Shown: positions 1 to 6,982 of the stretch, piece by piece
Layout: every line of letters starts with the position of its first letter
Position numbering within the stretch: position 1 is the first letter of the stretch
NCBI GenBank assembly: GCA_011390385.1
Contig: JAABSN010000008.1
Location: 1 to 44,050, forward strand
Reading direction: 5' to 3'
DNA length: 44,050 bases
DNA from: Thioalkalivibrio nitratireducens
Lineage (GTDB): Bacteria; Pseudomonadota; Gammaproteobacteria; Ectothiorhodospirales; Ectothiorhodospiraceae
The notes under the pieces: model-generated
Database searches by the model: none
What the model was told of the DNA's origin: nothing
The model's input: only the letters and a program-made list of their open reading frames with translations
Program-made: the position numbers and the translations under genes

Positions 1-469
1 GGGGGTGGAATGCCATGCCGTCGTGCATCACCGGATCGGCTTGCGGCAGACGCAGCCCCAGCGCCTCGAAATCCGCAGCCTCCAACAACACGGGGCCGGC
101 CGGATCGCGCAGCACCAGCATCGTTCGACTCGTCGGCTGGCCGTTGAGCTCGACCTCCAGCAGGAGCTCCTCGATCCGGGGCACCGGGACGGGCGTGGTC
201 TCTGCGACGCGTGCCGGGGAATCCGGGGCGGGCGCGGCTCCTTGCCCTGCTGCCGCACCACTTGCCGCCGGGGCCGAGAAGCGCCAGCTGTCGCCCCCTT
301 CGTCCGCAGTTGCGTAGACGGCAGCGATCGTGAGGATGATCCCCCCCAGGCAGGCGGTCGCGCGGGCGCGGCCGATCCGCTGCCGAGCGAGCGCCTCAAG
401 GGCAATCCCGTAGGACTCACCTGCCCTGGGTTGGCGCGCTACCGATCGCTTCGGTTGCCGCGGCCGCAT
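1..469 (-). CDS. Fimbrial outer-membrane usher, N-terminal part (gene runs off the window)
   Basis: Reading the minus strand from an ATG at 469 gives an open frame to the window edge (156 codons). It starts with a basic stretch, a hydrophobic segment (about residues 39-53, ACLGGIILTIAAVY) that looks like an export signal, a Pro/Ala linker, then LLLEVELNGQ and a block resembling the N-terminal periplasmic domain of PapC/FimD ushers, which recognises chaperone-subunit complexes. Ushers form the outer-membrane pore through which chaperone-usher pili are assembled. The gene follows the chaperone by about 86 bases, the usual order. The frame stays open upstream of 469 to beyond the chaperone stop, so a TTG or GTG start further upstream cannot be excluded; no clear ribosome binding site distinguishes them. 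The pore and plug domains lie outside the window. Confidence 0.75.
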   Translation of the reverse strand, partial: MRPRQPKRSVARQPRAGESYGIALEALARQRIGRARATACLGGIILTIAAVYATADEGGDSWRFSAPAASGAAAGQGAAPAPDSPARVAETTPVPVPRIEELLLEVELNGQPTSRTMLVLRDPAGPVLLEAADFEALGLRLPQADPVMHDGMAFHP

Positions 470-555
470 CGTGTTCGACGGGAGCCGGGGAATGTGCCCC
501 GGTTGGTGGGGCACGGTGTCATCGCGATGAAGGGACAAGGCCAGGGTAGATCGAA

Positions 556-1290
556 TCAGTCGACACGGACTTGGAACATACGAGTGTGGTGTCCGGTGCT
601 CGCCTCGATATCCAGAACGGTGCCGGATCCCGCGCCGCTGCTCACAGGCACGCTCAGGGACCGGGCATTTCCCGGCAACACGTAGAACAAGATATTCCTG
701 CTGCCGATCTCATTGCCTCCGGCCAGAACCCGCACTTCCGTCAACTTCAGATGCGCGTTACCCCGGTTGGCAACCCGCAGCTCGAGCTCGCCGCGTTTGC
801 TCATGTGTGCCTGCCAGTGAGCTTCCGCAACGACCGGTTCCGGCGGTACGACGAACACCGGTACGCTGATATTCAGGGCCACGACCAGACCGGTGAACCC
901 GGGCTTCGGCGGCGGGGGAATTTCCGAAAAACGCACGCGGTAGGTGAGTTCCTTCGCCGGCTCCGGCGCCCGGCGGAGCCCGGCCCGAACCAGCTGTGAT
1001 TCACCCGGCGGGATGGTGACGATCGGTGGGGTGATCAGCAACTCGCGCGTGGGAGACAGCTCGTCGTTTTCGCCGTGCTGTTGCCATGACAGTGGCTGGA
1101 TCTGCACGGTCACCGGCTCGGCGCCGGGGTTGGTGACCAGGAAAGTTCTGATGGGCTGCTCGGCTGTGAGTACCAGCGCGAGCGGCCGGATCGAAATCTG
1201 GCCCGCCTGCGTTGCCGCGGCGGCCATGAAAAAGACCAGCAGCCCGCCAAGGGCTGCACGAATACAACGGGCTGCTGGCCACTGCCTCAT
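556..1290 (-). CDS. Periplasmic pilus assembly chaperone (PapD-like)
   Basis: A 244-residue protein with an N-terminal signal peptide (hydrophobic core about residues 12-25, probable cleavage after TQA) followed by two Ig-like domains typical of chaperone-usher chaperones. Features seen include the early ISIRPLALVL strand, LVTNPGAEPVTVQIQPLSW in domain 1 and the YRVRFSEIPPPP stretch that corresponds to the G1 strand and interdomain region. Such chaperones complete the fold of pilus subunits by donor-strand complementation and hand them to the usher. Its ATG at 1290 lies one base past the stop of the subunit gene, so the two are translationally close. It is of the kind that accompanies spore-coat-U-type subunits rather than type 1 fimbriae, judged from the neighbour. 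Confidence 0.88.
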   Translation of the reverse strand: MRQWPAARCIRAALGGLLVFFMAAAATQAGQISIRPLALVLTAEQPIRTFLVTNPGAEPVTVQIQPLSWQQHGENDELSPTRELLITPPIVTIPPGESQLVRAGLRRAPEPAKELTYRVRFSEIPPPPKPGFTGLVVALNISVPVFVVPPEPVVAEAHWQAHMSKRGELELRVANRGNAHLKLTEVRVLAGGNEIGSRNILFYVLPGNARSLSVPVSSGAGSGTVLDIEASTGHHTRMFQVRVD

Positions 1291-1291
1291 G

Positions 1292-1795
1292 TCAGTAGGT
1301 TACGGTGACGGTGATGGTGTCGCTGTAGGCGCCTGTAGGCGCCGTTGCCTGGCCGGAAGGGATGCGGCCATAGACGGTATTGACCTGTGACACGCCGCTA
1401 CCGGTACCGGCAACCGTGTCGGTGGCGACCGTATTGCCCCAGTTACTGGCGCGACCGGTGTCGGAATACAATGCGTAGTCCAGAAGGTCGGTGCCCGTGC
1501 CGCCTGTCATCTGGCGGGCGCTTACGGTTGCGCCGGTAGCGCCACCTGCGTCCAGCCCGATGTCATAGGGCGTGCCGTTCGAGCAGGTGACGTCGATGGT
1601 CGTGGATGCGTCCTTATCCGTGTTGGCAACGGCGGTATCGAACGAACCGAAAGCAAGCGCTGATGCCGACACTGAGCAGGCGTCCGCGACGGTGGCTGAT
1701 ACGCCAAAGGTGGTGGTTTCTGTTGCACCGAATGCGGCCGAACCGGTGGCAAGCAGGCCAATGGCCAGTACGATGCGAGTCTTGAGAAGTTTCAT
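1292..1795 (-). CDS. Spore-coat-U-domain (SCPU) secreted pilus subunit
   Basis: A 167-residue secreted protein. Residues 1-24 form a signal peptide (KTRIVLAIGLLATGSAAFG). The mature part is short on charge, rich in Thr, Ser, Ala and Gly, and ends in the beta strand DTITVTVTY, the usual C-terminal strand of SCPU (spore coat U, Csu-type) subunits. Two cysteines, C40 and C71, are placed as expected for the conserved disulfide, and the YG..PSGQ..T.G.YSDT segment near the C terminus is a family hallmark. These proteins polymerise into thin archaic chaperone-usher pili used in surface attachment. First gene of the operon with chaperone and usher; its leader contains a GEMM riboswitch and its promoter is at 2101-2129. 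The ATG at 1795 was preferred over an out-of-frame ATG at 1800; AGGG lies about ten bases upstream. Confidence 0.9.
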   Translation of the reverse strand: MKLLKTRIVLAIGLLATGSAAFGATETTTFGVSATVADACSVSASALAFGSFDTAVANTDKDASTTIDVTCSNGTPYDIGLDAGGATGATVSARQMTGGTGTDLLDYALYSDTGRASNWGNTVATDTVAGTGSGVSQVNTVYGRIPSGQATAPTGAYSDTITVTVTY

Positions 1796-1864
1796 TTCAT
1801 TAACCCTATGTGAGTCGTTGCACGTTGATGAGCAGCAATCGACAAGACCGCGAGCGCGGCCCCG

Positions 1865-1907
1865 AAGGGTAATCGGGAGGGATGCCCCGGATCGGGATTC
1901 GACCCTT
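1865..1907 (-). promoter_or_regulatory. Hairpin in the leader between riboswitch and SCPU gene
   Basis: On the minus strand AAGGGT (1907-1902) can pair with ACCCTT (1870-1865), extended after a two-base bulge by AATC with GATT. It lies between the riboswitch and the start codon, where an expression platform would be. No U-tract follows, so a classical intrinsic terminator is not supported; control of translation or of Rho access is possible. Pairing was done by eye. Confidence 0.4.
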
Positions 1908-1930
1908 GCGGCAAAGTGGCTCCTGAGCTT

Positions 1931-2030
1931 TCGGCGGTCCCGCTATCATGGGGTAACACCTGGCGGCGCTCCCTTTAGACCGGTGACTTTGCGTCCCCGC
2001 CTTTCAACGGGTTTGCCTTTATCGGTTGTC
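1931..2030 (-). ncRNA. GEMM-I (cyclic di-GMP class I type) riboswitch
   Basis: The minus strand carries the conserved blocks of the GEMM-I aptamer in order: GGCAAACC (about 2017-2010), a short stem closed by the GAAA tetraloop (2005-2002), GGGGACGCAAAG (about 1998-1987), then CACCGGTCTAAA and GGTGTTACC (about 1960-1952), the last matching the tetraloop receptor side. These agree with the known Vibrio Vc2 aptamer. The base before CAAACC is G, which in this family favours cyclic di-GMP over cGAMP, though the alignment was done by eye. It lies about 130 bases upstream of the SCPU pilus gene, inside a leader of about 300 nt, so it most likely couples pilus expression to the second messenger. The boundaries are approximate. 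Confidence 0.87.
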
Positions 2031-2100
2031 GGACCAGACCTGGATTCAGGCAGGAAGGGCATTTGTCGCCCCTGCACTCCTTTTCCAGATCTTGTGGAAA

Positions 2101-2129
2101 GTTATAACATAGATTCTGCGATTTCACAA
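2101..2129 (-). promoter_or_regulatory. Sigma70-type promoter of the pilus operon
   Basis: Minus strand TTGTGA (2129-2124), 17-base spacer, TATAAC (2106-2101). Transcription would start near 2094, giving a leader of about 300 nt that contains the whole riboswitch. Local base composition is more AT-rich than its surroundings. Confidence 0.65.
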
Positions 2130-2203
2130 GGAGCTCCTGCTTCCGCTCCCTGGAACAAGTGGCTGGGTCCCGCCCATGTTCTCCCGGCTCAACGTACGCC
2201 GTA

Positions 2204-3208
2204 CTACTCGTCCTCGGCCACGGGATCGCGTTCCAGCAAACGCCGGACAGCCTCGCGGACGGGGCGGTCCTGGTAGAGAACCGCGTGCACCTCGGCGCAG
2301 ATCGGCATTTCGACCCCGGCCTGTTCCGCCTTGGCCGCGGCCACGCGTGCGGTGTCCGCACCCTCGACCGCCTGGCCGATACGGCCCCGGGCCGTTTCGA
2401 GGTCGAAACCCTGGCCCAGAAAGAGGCCGAGGCGTCGGTTGCGTGACTGATCGTCGGTACACGTCAGGATCAGATCACCGAGACCTGACAACCCGGTAAG
2501 GGTCTGCGGCCTCGCGCCCACCGCGGTACCGAGGCGCTGCAGTTCGGCGAGGCCGCGGGTCATCAATGCAGCGCGTGCGTTGGCACCGAAACCGGCACCA
2601 TCCGAAATGCCCGCGGCAATCGCCAGCACGTTCTTGAACGCGGCACCGAGTTCGACCCCGAGCACGTCGGCGTTGCGGTAGACCCGCATCGAGCGACCAT
2701 GGAATGCATGAGCCACCAGCTCGCCGAGCTCGGCATCCGCAGCGGCAACGGTCAGTGCCGTGGGCTGTTCTCGAGCCACTTCGGCGGCAAACGAAGGACC
2801 GGACAGAACCGCCGGCGCCTGACCGGGCAGCTCGTCCTCCAGCACTTGATGCAGCCAGGCACCGGTCGTGGTTTCCAGCCCTTTCGTGGCCCAGGCGATG
2901 CGCTGCCTTTCGCCGAGGCGCACGCTGATCCAACGCAGGGTTTCCCGAAAGCCGCTGGTGGGTACCGCAACCATGATCAGATCCCGCTCGCGGACTGCAG
3001 AATCCGGATCCGCGATGACGCGCAGGGTGTCCGGAAACCGGACACCCGGGAGATAACGGGCGTTCTCGCGGCTCGACTCGAGATGCGCGGCTTGTGCCGG
3101 GTCCCGCGCCCAGAGCACCACGTCAGGGTGCAGCCGTGCTGCCTGCATGGCCAGGGCCGTTCCCCATGATCCGGCCCCAAGAATGGTAATACGCGGTGAC
3201 GTGGACAT
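2204..3208 (-). CDS. gpsA: Glycerol-3-phosphate dehydrogenase [NAD(P)+]
   Basis: A 334-residue cytoplasmic enzyme that reduces dihydroxyacetone phosphate to sn-glycerol 3-phosphate, the backbone of phospholipids. It shows the N-terminal dinucleotide-binding loop ILGAGSWGTALA (residues 9-20), the TKGLE block with K109, the LSGPSFA segment (135-141) and FKNVLAIAAG with K192, the expected catalytic lysine, then GLSGLGDL and the C-terminal EGADTARVAA helix. The length is normal for the family. It is the last gene of the row rhodanese-grxC-trxC-secB-gpsA, the same order (without trxC) as in many gammaproteobacteria. About 228 bases separate it from secB, in which nothing was recognised, so it may have its own promoter. 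Confidence 0.97.
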   Translation of the reverse strand: MSTSPRITILGAGSWGTALAMQAARLHPDVVLWARDPAQAAHLESSRENARYLPGVRFPDTLRVIADPDSAVRERDLIMVAVPTSGFRETLRWISVRLGERQRIAWATKGLETTTGAWLHQVLEDELPGQAPAVLSGPSFAAEVAREQPTALTVAAADAELGELVAHAFHGRSMRVYRNADVLGVELGAAFKNVLAIAAGISDGAGFGANARAALMTRGLAELQRLGTAVGARPQTLTGLSGLGDLILTCTDDQSRNRRLGLFLGQGFDLETARGRIGQAVEGADTARVAAAKAEQAGVEMPICAEVHAVLYQDRPVREAVRRLLERDPVAEDE

Positions 3209-3436
3209 GGTCTGCCGGGCCTCGGGTTCAGAACGAGAGGGGACAACCCCCGAAATCCCGCCAAGCTCTCATGGGAAGGGGCTACCCCTGATGATGAACA
3301 GAGCAGGGTGCCGATGACCGCGGCGAGTAGCGCCGATCGAAGTCCAGGTGCCGGGATACGATCGCCAGCGCGGTATCGATGCGGCTCGGCTTCGCCTCAA
3401 GGCACCTTGCAGTACGGATTTTCGCACCGGCTCTGG

Positions 3437-3967
3437 TCACGCGGAAGCCGGACCCTGTGCTTCGGCCGGGGCGGCCGATTGCTGGGCCCGCTCCTGTTGA
3501 TGCTGCACGTACAGGGCATCGAAGTTGATCGGCTGCAGGAGCATCTGCGGGAAGCCACCTTTCAGCACCAGGTCGGCGACCACCTCACGCGCGAACGGGA
3601 ACAACAGGTTGGGGCAGTAGGCACCCAGCAGGTGGCCCTGCTGGTCCGCCGGGAAGCCCCGCGCTACGAACACGCCAGCCTGTTTCACTTCGACCAGGTA
3701 GGCGGTCTCACCCTGCGACTTGGTCGTTACCGTCAAGGCAAGTTCCACCTCGAACACCTCGTCCTGTTCGTTCAGACGGCGTGCCTGAGTATTCAGCTGG
3801 ATGTTGGTTTCGCCCTTCCACTCCTTGAGGAACACGCCCGGCGCGGCGGGCGACTCGAAGGAAACATCCTTCACAAAGAGTTTCTGGATCGCGAATTCGG
3901 GACCCTGACCCTGAGCAGGCGCTGCGCCGGAATTCGTGCCAGCAGCGGGGTTGAAATCTTCAGCCAT
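3437..3967 (-). CDS. secB: Protein-export chaperone SecB
   Basis: A 176-residue cytosolic chaperone that keeps presecretory proteins unfolded and delivers them to SecA. It matches SecB across its core: FAIQKLFVKDVSFESP, the Q.N.Q.R strand region, VE..QAGVF and the hallmark GAYCPNLLFPFARE followed by GGFPQMLLQPINFDALY. The N terminus (about 24 residues rich in Gly, Ala, Gln) and the C-terminal Gln/Ala tail are longer than in E. coli. The ATG at 3967 gives MAEDF and has GAG seven bases upstream; a GTG at 3979 would add four residues. Lies between trxC (54-base gap) and gpsA. Confidence 0.97.
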   Translation of the reverse strand: MAEDFNPAAGTNSGAAPAQGQGPEFAIQKLFVKDVSFESPAAPGVFLKEWKGETNIQLNTQARRLNEQDEVFEVELALTVTTKSQGETAYLVEVKQAGVFVARGFPADQQGHLLGAYCPNLLFPFAREVVADLVLKGGFPQMLLQPINFDALYVQHQQERAQQSAAPAEAQGPASA

Positions 3968-4021
3968 TTTCGTTCTCACTCATCAGAAAAATTGGATCGG
4001 AGCACGCCCGCGGGCGGAAGG

Positions 4022-4456
4022 TCAACCGGCGCCGTGTCGACGTGCCCAGGCGACGATGTCGGCGGCGGCGAGCGCACCGCTCTGGCGCGCAATCTCATGG
4101 CCGCCACCAAACAGGATCATGGTCGGAATGCCACGAATCGCAAAGCGGGCTCCAGCTTCCGGATGCGCCTCGGTATCGAGTTTCAACAGGCGTGCGCCGG
4201 GCTCGAGGTCGCGTGCCGCAGCAACGAACTGCGGGGCCATCATGCGGCAGGGCGCACACCAGGGCGCCCAGAAGTCGACCAGGATCGGGCGCTCGTCCCG
4301 CGCCACGAAACGCTCGAGCCGTGCGAGGTCCACCGCCATGGGGTCGCCCGCGAATAACGGCTTGTGACAGCCTCCGCAACGTGCGGCGCTCGCATTGGCG
4401 TCGGGTACGCGGTTGATCTGCCCGCAATGAGGACAAACGCGGTGACCGGCACTCAT
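4022..4456 (-). CDS. trxC: Thioredoxin 2 (zinc-binding thioredoxin)
   Basis: A 144-residue disulfide reductase with an N-terminal zinc ribbon made of CPHC (C8, C11) and CGGC (C27, C30), then a thioredoxin fold with the active site WCAPC (C67, C70) and the cis-proline loop GIPTMILF. Together these identify TrxC rather than TrxA. TrxC is usually tied to oxidative stress defence, and its zinc site can respond to oxidants. Its start codon overlaps the grxC stop codon (ATGA at 4453-4456), which implies coupled translation with the glutaredoxin. Insertion of trxC between grxC and secB is not the E. coli arrangement. Confidence 0.95.
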   Translation of the reverse strand: MSAGHRVCPHCGQINRVPDANASAARCGGCHKPLFAGDPMAVDLARLERFVARDERPILVDFWAPWCAPCRMMAPQFVAAARDLEPGARLLKLDTEAHPEAGARFAIRGIPTMILFGGGHEIARQSGALAAADIVAWARRHGAG

Positions 4457-4719
4457 TCCTTTTCCCTCGCCTGTTCGACCAGCTCCGTGAGACGTCCGGA
4501 CCGTTGCAGTGCGGCGAGGTCATCGTAGCCGCCGATATGGATTTCGCCGAGGAAGATCTGCGGCACCGAGGTGCGCCCCGCCCGTTCTTCCATGATGCGA
4601 CGCTCGTGGGCCTCGAGATCGATTCGGATCGCATCGTACTCGTAACCCAGCCGTTCGAGAAGCTCGCGCGCCATCGTGCAGTAAGGGCAAAAGGCATTGA
4701 GGTATATCTGGAAACGCAT
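4453..4719 (-). CDS. grxC: Glutaredoxin 3
   Basis: An 88-residue dithiol glutaredoxin that reduces disulfides and glutathione mixed disulfides with glutathione. The active site CPYC is at residues 11-14; the TSVPQIFLG cis-proline strand and HIGGYDDL glutathione-binding segment are intact. Length is normal for GrxC (about 83-88). It lies ten bases after the rhodanese gene and overlaps trxC by four bases. Confidence 0.96.
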   Translation of the reverse strand: MRFQIYLNAFCPYCTMARELLERLGYEYDAIRIDLEAHERRIMEERAGRTSVPQIFLGEIHIGGYDDLAALQRSGRLTELVEQAREKE

Positions 4720-4728
4720 CGCTCGGAT

Positions 4729-5157
4729 CTATTTTTTCTTGACCGGCAGACCCGCCGACTGCCACGCCTGGATTCCACCCTGCAGATTGGTCACATCGGT
4801 GAAGCCGGCGGCGACCAGTTGCGAGGCCGCCACCGCCGACCGTGCTCCGGAGCGGCAATACACCAGCACCGGTGATTCCTTGAAACGCTCGATGTCCTTC
4901 ATCCGCTGCTTCAGCACCCCTAACGGAATGTGGCGGGCGCCGCCGATACGCCCACCGGTGAATTCGTTGTCTTCGCGGACATCGAGGACGAGCGCCCCCT
5001 CCTGATTCATCACGCGTACGGCCTCCGCCGGAGGCAGAGCGCGGTATTTTCGCGTCAGGCGCTGGAATTCTGTGTACAGAATCAGGGCAATGATGGCGAT
5101 CAGGGCACCCGAAAGAATGGGATTGTTGCCCAGGAATTCCGGCAATCGTTCAAGCAT
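4729..5157 (-). CDS. Membrane-anchored single-domain rhodanese (YibN-like)
   Basis: A 142-residue protein with one N-terminal membrane segment (about residues 13-29, ILSGALIAIIALILYTE) followed by a cytoplasmic rhodanese domain. The active-site loop is CRSGAR with the persulfide-carrying C101; VLDVRE (57-62), GGARHIPLG and the GGIQAWQSAGLP end are all standard. It would carry sulfane sulfur as a cysteine persulfide. E. coli YibN occupies the same place upstream of grxC-secB. Here it follows a regulator with persulfide-sensor features by 18 bases, which strengthens a sulfur-handling role; the physiological donor and acceptor are unknown. Confidence 0.92.
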   Translation of the reverse strand: MLERLPEFLGNNPILSGALIAIIALILYTEFQRLTRKYRALPPAEAVRVMNQEGALVLDVREDNEFTGGRIGGARHIPLGVLKQRMKDIERFKESPVLVYCRSGARSAVAASQLVAAGFTDVTNLQGGIQAWQSAGLPVKKK

Positions 5158-5175
5158 GTGAAGAACCGTCAGGGG

Positions 5176-5463
5176 TCAGGAGCGACAGAAAACATCCTGC
5201 ATCATACTGATGAGGCGCAGCGTACGGGCATCTCCCACACGATAATACACGCGGTTGGCATCCTTGCGTGTCGCGAGGATACCCTTGTCGCGAAGAATAC
5301 CGAGGTGCTGGGAGATGTTGCTCTGCGAAGTGCCGACCTGGTCGACGATTTCCTGGACACTGATCTCGCGGTCACCCAGGATGCAGAGTATCTTCAGCCG
5401 AAGCGGATGGGACATCGCCTTCAGGGAACGCGATGCGCGTTCGATATCCTCGTCCTTCGACAT
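5176..5463 (-). CDS. ArsR-family repressor with SqrR/BigR-type cysteine pair
   Basis: A 95-residue winged-helix regulator. ALSHPLRL-type helix (AMSHPLRLKILCIL), the recognition helix TSQSNISQHLGIL and the wing ATRKDANRVYYRV are typical of ArsR/SmtB proteins. There are no CXC or His-rich metal sites. Its only two cysteines, C27 in KILCIL and C93 in DVFCRS, are 66 residues apart, the same spacing as C41/C107 in SqrR and C42/C108 in BigR, which form a tetrasulfide bridge on exposure to sulfane sulfur and release DNA. Function as a persulfide sensor is therefore inferred. The ATG at 5463 is preferred; an in-frame extension to 5568 would put the likely operator inside the coding region. Adjacent to a rhodanese gene. 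Confidence 0.88.
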   Translation of the reverse strand: MSKDEDIERASRSLKAMSHPLRLKILCILGDREISVQEIVDQVGTSQSNISQHLGILRDKGILATRKDANRVYYRVGDARTLRLISMMQDVFCRS

Positions 5464-5552
5464 CAGCGATTCATCGAAGCAGGTCGGGTCGTGATTCACT
5501 GTGAGGCACCCGTATTTTAGAAAGATCATGGGCGGATACGAATAGTCGGTCT

Positions 5553-5584
5553 GAATATAAGCAATCAAAAGTACTCGTATATTC
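5553..5584. promoter_or_regulatory. Inverted repeat between the ArsR-family gene and envC (candidate operator)
   Basis: GAATATA (5553-5559) and its exact complement TATATTC (5578-5584) are separated by 18 bases in an AT-rich divergent region. Nearby, CGTAT (5511-5515) and ATACG (5536-5540) form a further, shorter inverted pair. ArsR proteins bind such AT-rich dyads close to their own promoter. A weak minus-strand -10 candidate TAAAAT is at 5519-5514. Binding is inferred only from position and symmetry. Confidence 0.4.
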
Positions 5585-5595
5585 CCCCGAACGCA

Positions 5596-6855
5596 ATGGT
5601 TTCCATGGAAAAATCGCCCCGCTTACAGCCTCTTGGGTGGCTGCTCGCCGCACTGGCCCTGTTTGCCGTACCTGCGACTGCTGTCGAAACCGGTTCGGAG
5701 CTCGACGCAACCCGCACAGCGATACGGAATCTCGGGGTCGAACAGGAGCGGCGGCTGCGCGAGATAGAACGCCTGGAGGAACGAGTCGCCGAGGTGGCAA
5801 GACGCTATCAGGATCTCCGCCGCGAACAGCGCGCGCTGGCCGCCACCGTTGCCACGCAGGATATCGCGGTCGAAGCCAGTGAGCGCGAGGTGACGCAACG
5901 CGAGGAGGAATTGGCAGCCGCGAAGGATCAGGCACGCCAATTGCTCCGAGGCCAGTGGCTGCGCGAGCGCCATCGGCGCTGGAGCCCCGCGGATGATCGC
6001 ATGGCGCGGCACCAGCGGCCGCTCGATGCCCGCGTACAGGCCCGGCGCGAGGAGGCACTCGCCGGGATCGCCAGGCAGGTCCAGGCGCTCACCGCAGCCA
6101 GGGACCGGCTGGCCGCAGACCGCAACGAGCTGGCCATCCGTGAAAATGAGGCGCGCCGGATGCTGCGCCAAGTCTCACGCCAGGAAGAAGAACTGGACGC
6201 TCTGCTGGCCCGGGTACAACAGCAGGTACAGGACGATGCGATGGAGATCGAGAGACTGCAGCGCAATGCCGAAACCCTGGAACGGGTTCTGCAACGGATG
6301 GAGGCGCAGGCTGCCGCCCCGCGTACCCGCGCCACGCGGCCTTCAGCAGGAACCGAGGCGCGGTTTTCCAGCCTCCGCGGGTCGCTGCCGCTTCCGGTCG
6401 ATGGCAGTATTCTCCACCCGTTCGGAAGCCGGCGCGGTAGTGGTCTCGAATCACAGTGGCGAGGCGTTGTGTTCGAGACCGGCGAAGACACCGCCGTGCG
6501 CGCGGTTCATTCGGGGCGGGTGGTATTTGCTGACTGGATGCGCGGCTACGGCTTCCTGGTGATCCTCGACCACGGTGACGATTTCCTGACGCTGTATGGG
6601 AACAATCGGGAAATTCTGGCGCGTCAGGGCGAACAGGTCATGCCGGGTACCGTGATTGCTCGAGCCGGAGCGACGAACGCGGTCATCGCGCCCGGTCTCT
6701 ATTTCGAATTGCGCCACAAGGGCCGACCATTGAACCCAAACCCCTGGTGGCACTCAAAGCAGGGAAACGCTGCATACAGAATCCTCGCAATGGAAGTACA
6801 GCCCGGAAGCACGGGGCACCATGGGCTCACGAACAAGGGCCACGACTTCACATGA
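5596..6855 (+). CDS. envC: EnvC-like murein hydrolase activator
   Basis: A 419-residue exported protein: signal peptide about residues 1-29 (LGWLLAALALFAVPATA), two long coiled-coil stretches (about 34-120 and 155-240, dense in E, R, Q and L) and a C-terminal LytM/M23 domain from about 265. The metal ligands of active LytM peptidases are missing: the region after HPFGSRRGSG lacks the HxxxD pair and the usual HxH is replaced in LTLYGNN, as in E. coli EnvC, which activates the amidases AmiA/AmiB at the septum instead of cutting peptidoglycan. The LYFELRHKG..LNP.PW end is also EnvC-like. It carries an unusual tail of about 35 residues after PNPWW. An ATG at 5605 is a possible alternative start. 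Pairing with a downstream ctp gene is typical. Confidence 0.9.
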   Translation: MVSMEKSPRLQPLGWLLAALALFAVPATAVETGSELDATRTAIRNLGVEQERRLREIERLEERVAEVARRYQDLRREQRALAATVATQDIAVEASEREVTQREEELAAAKDQARQLLRGQWLRERHRRWSPADDRMARHQRPLDARVQARREEALAGIARQVQALTAARDRLAADRNELAIRENEARRMLRQVSRQEEELDALLARVQQQVQDDAMEIERLQRNAETLERVLQRMEAQAAAPRTRATRPSAGTEARFSSLRGSLPLPVDGSILHPFGSRRGSGLESQWRGVVFETGEDTAVRAVHSGRVVFADWMRGYGFLVILDHGDDFLTLYGNNREILARQGEQVMPGTVIARAGATNAVIAPGLYFELRHKGRPLNPNPWWHSKQGNAAYRILAMEVQPGSTGHHGLTNKGHDFT

Positions 6856-6982
6856 CGGCTTCACGCAGCATTTTTCATCCAACTGCCAGACGGCCAAGCG
6901 CCGATACCCCGCATCATTGCGGCGCAACCGTGTGGCAGTGGTAACATTCGGAGCAACAGCTTCCCGCACGGGGATTCCAAAT

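Noticed and set aside
3209..3436. Possible small gene between secB and gpsA
   Set aside because: The open frames there have no ribosome binding site, no hydrophobic or motif pattern and no similarity I recognise.
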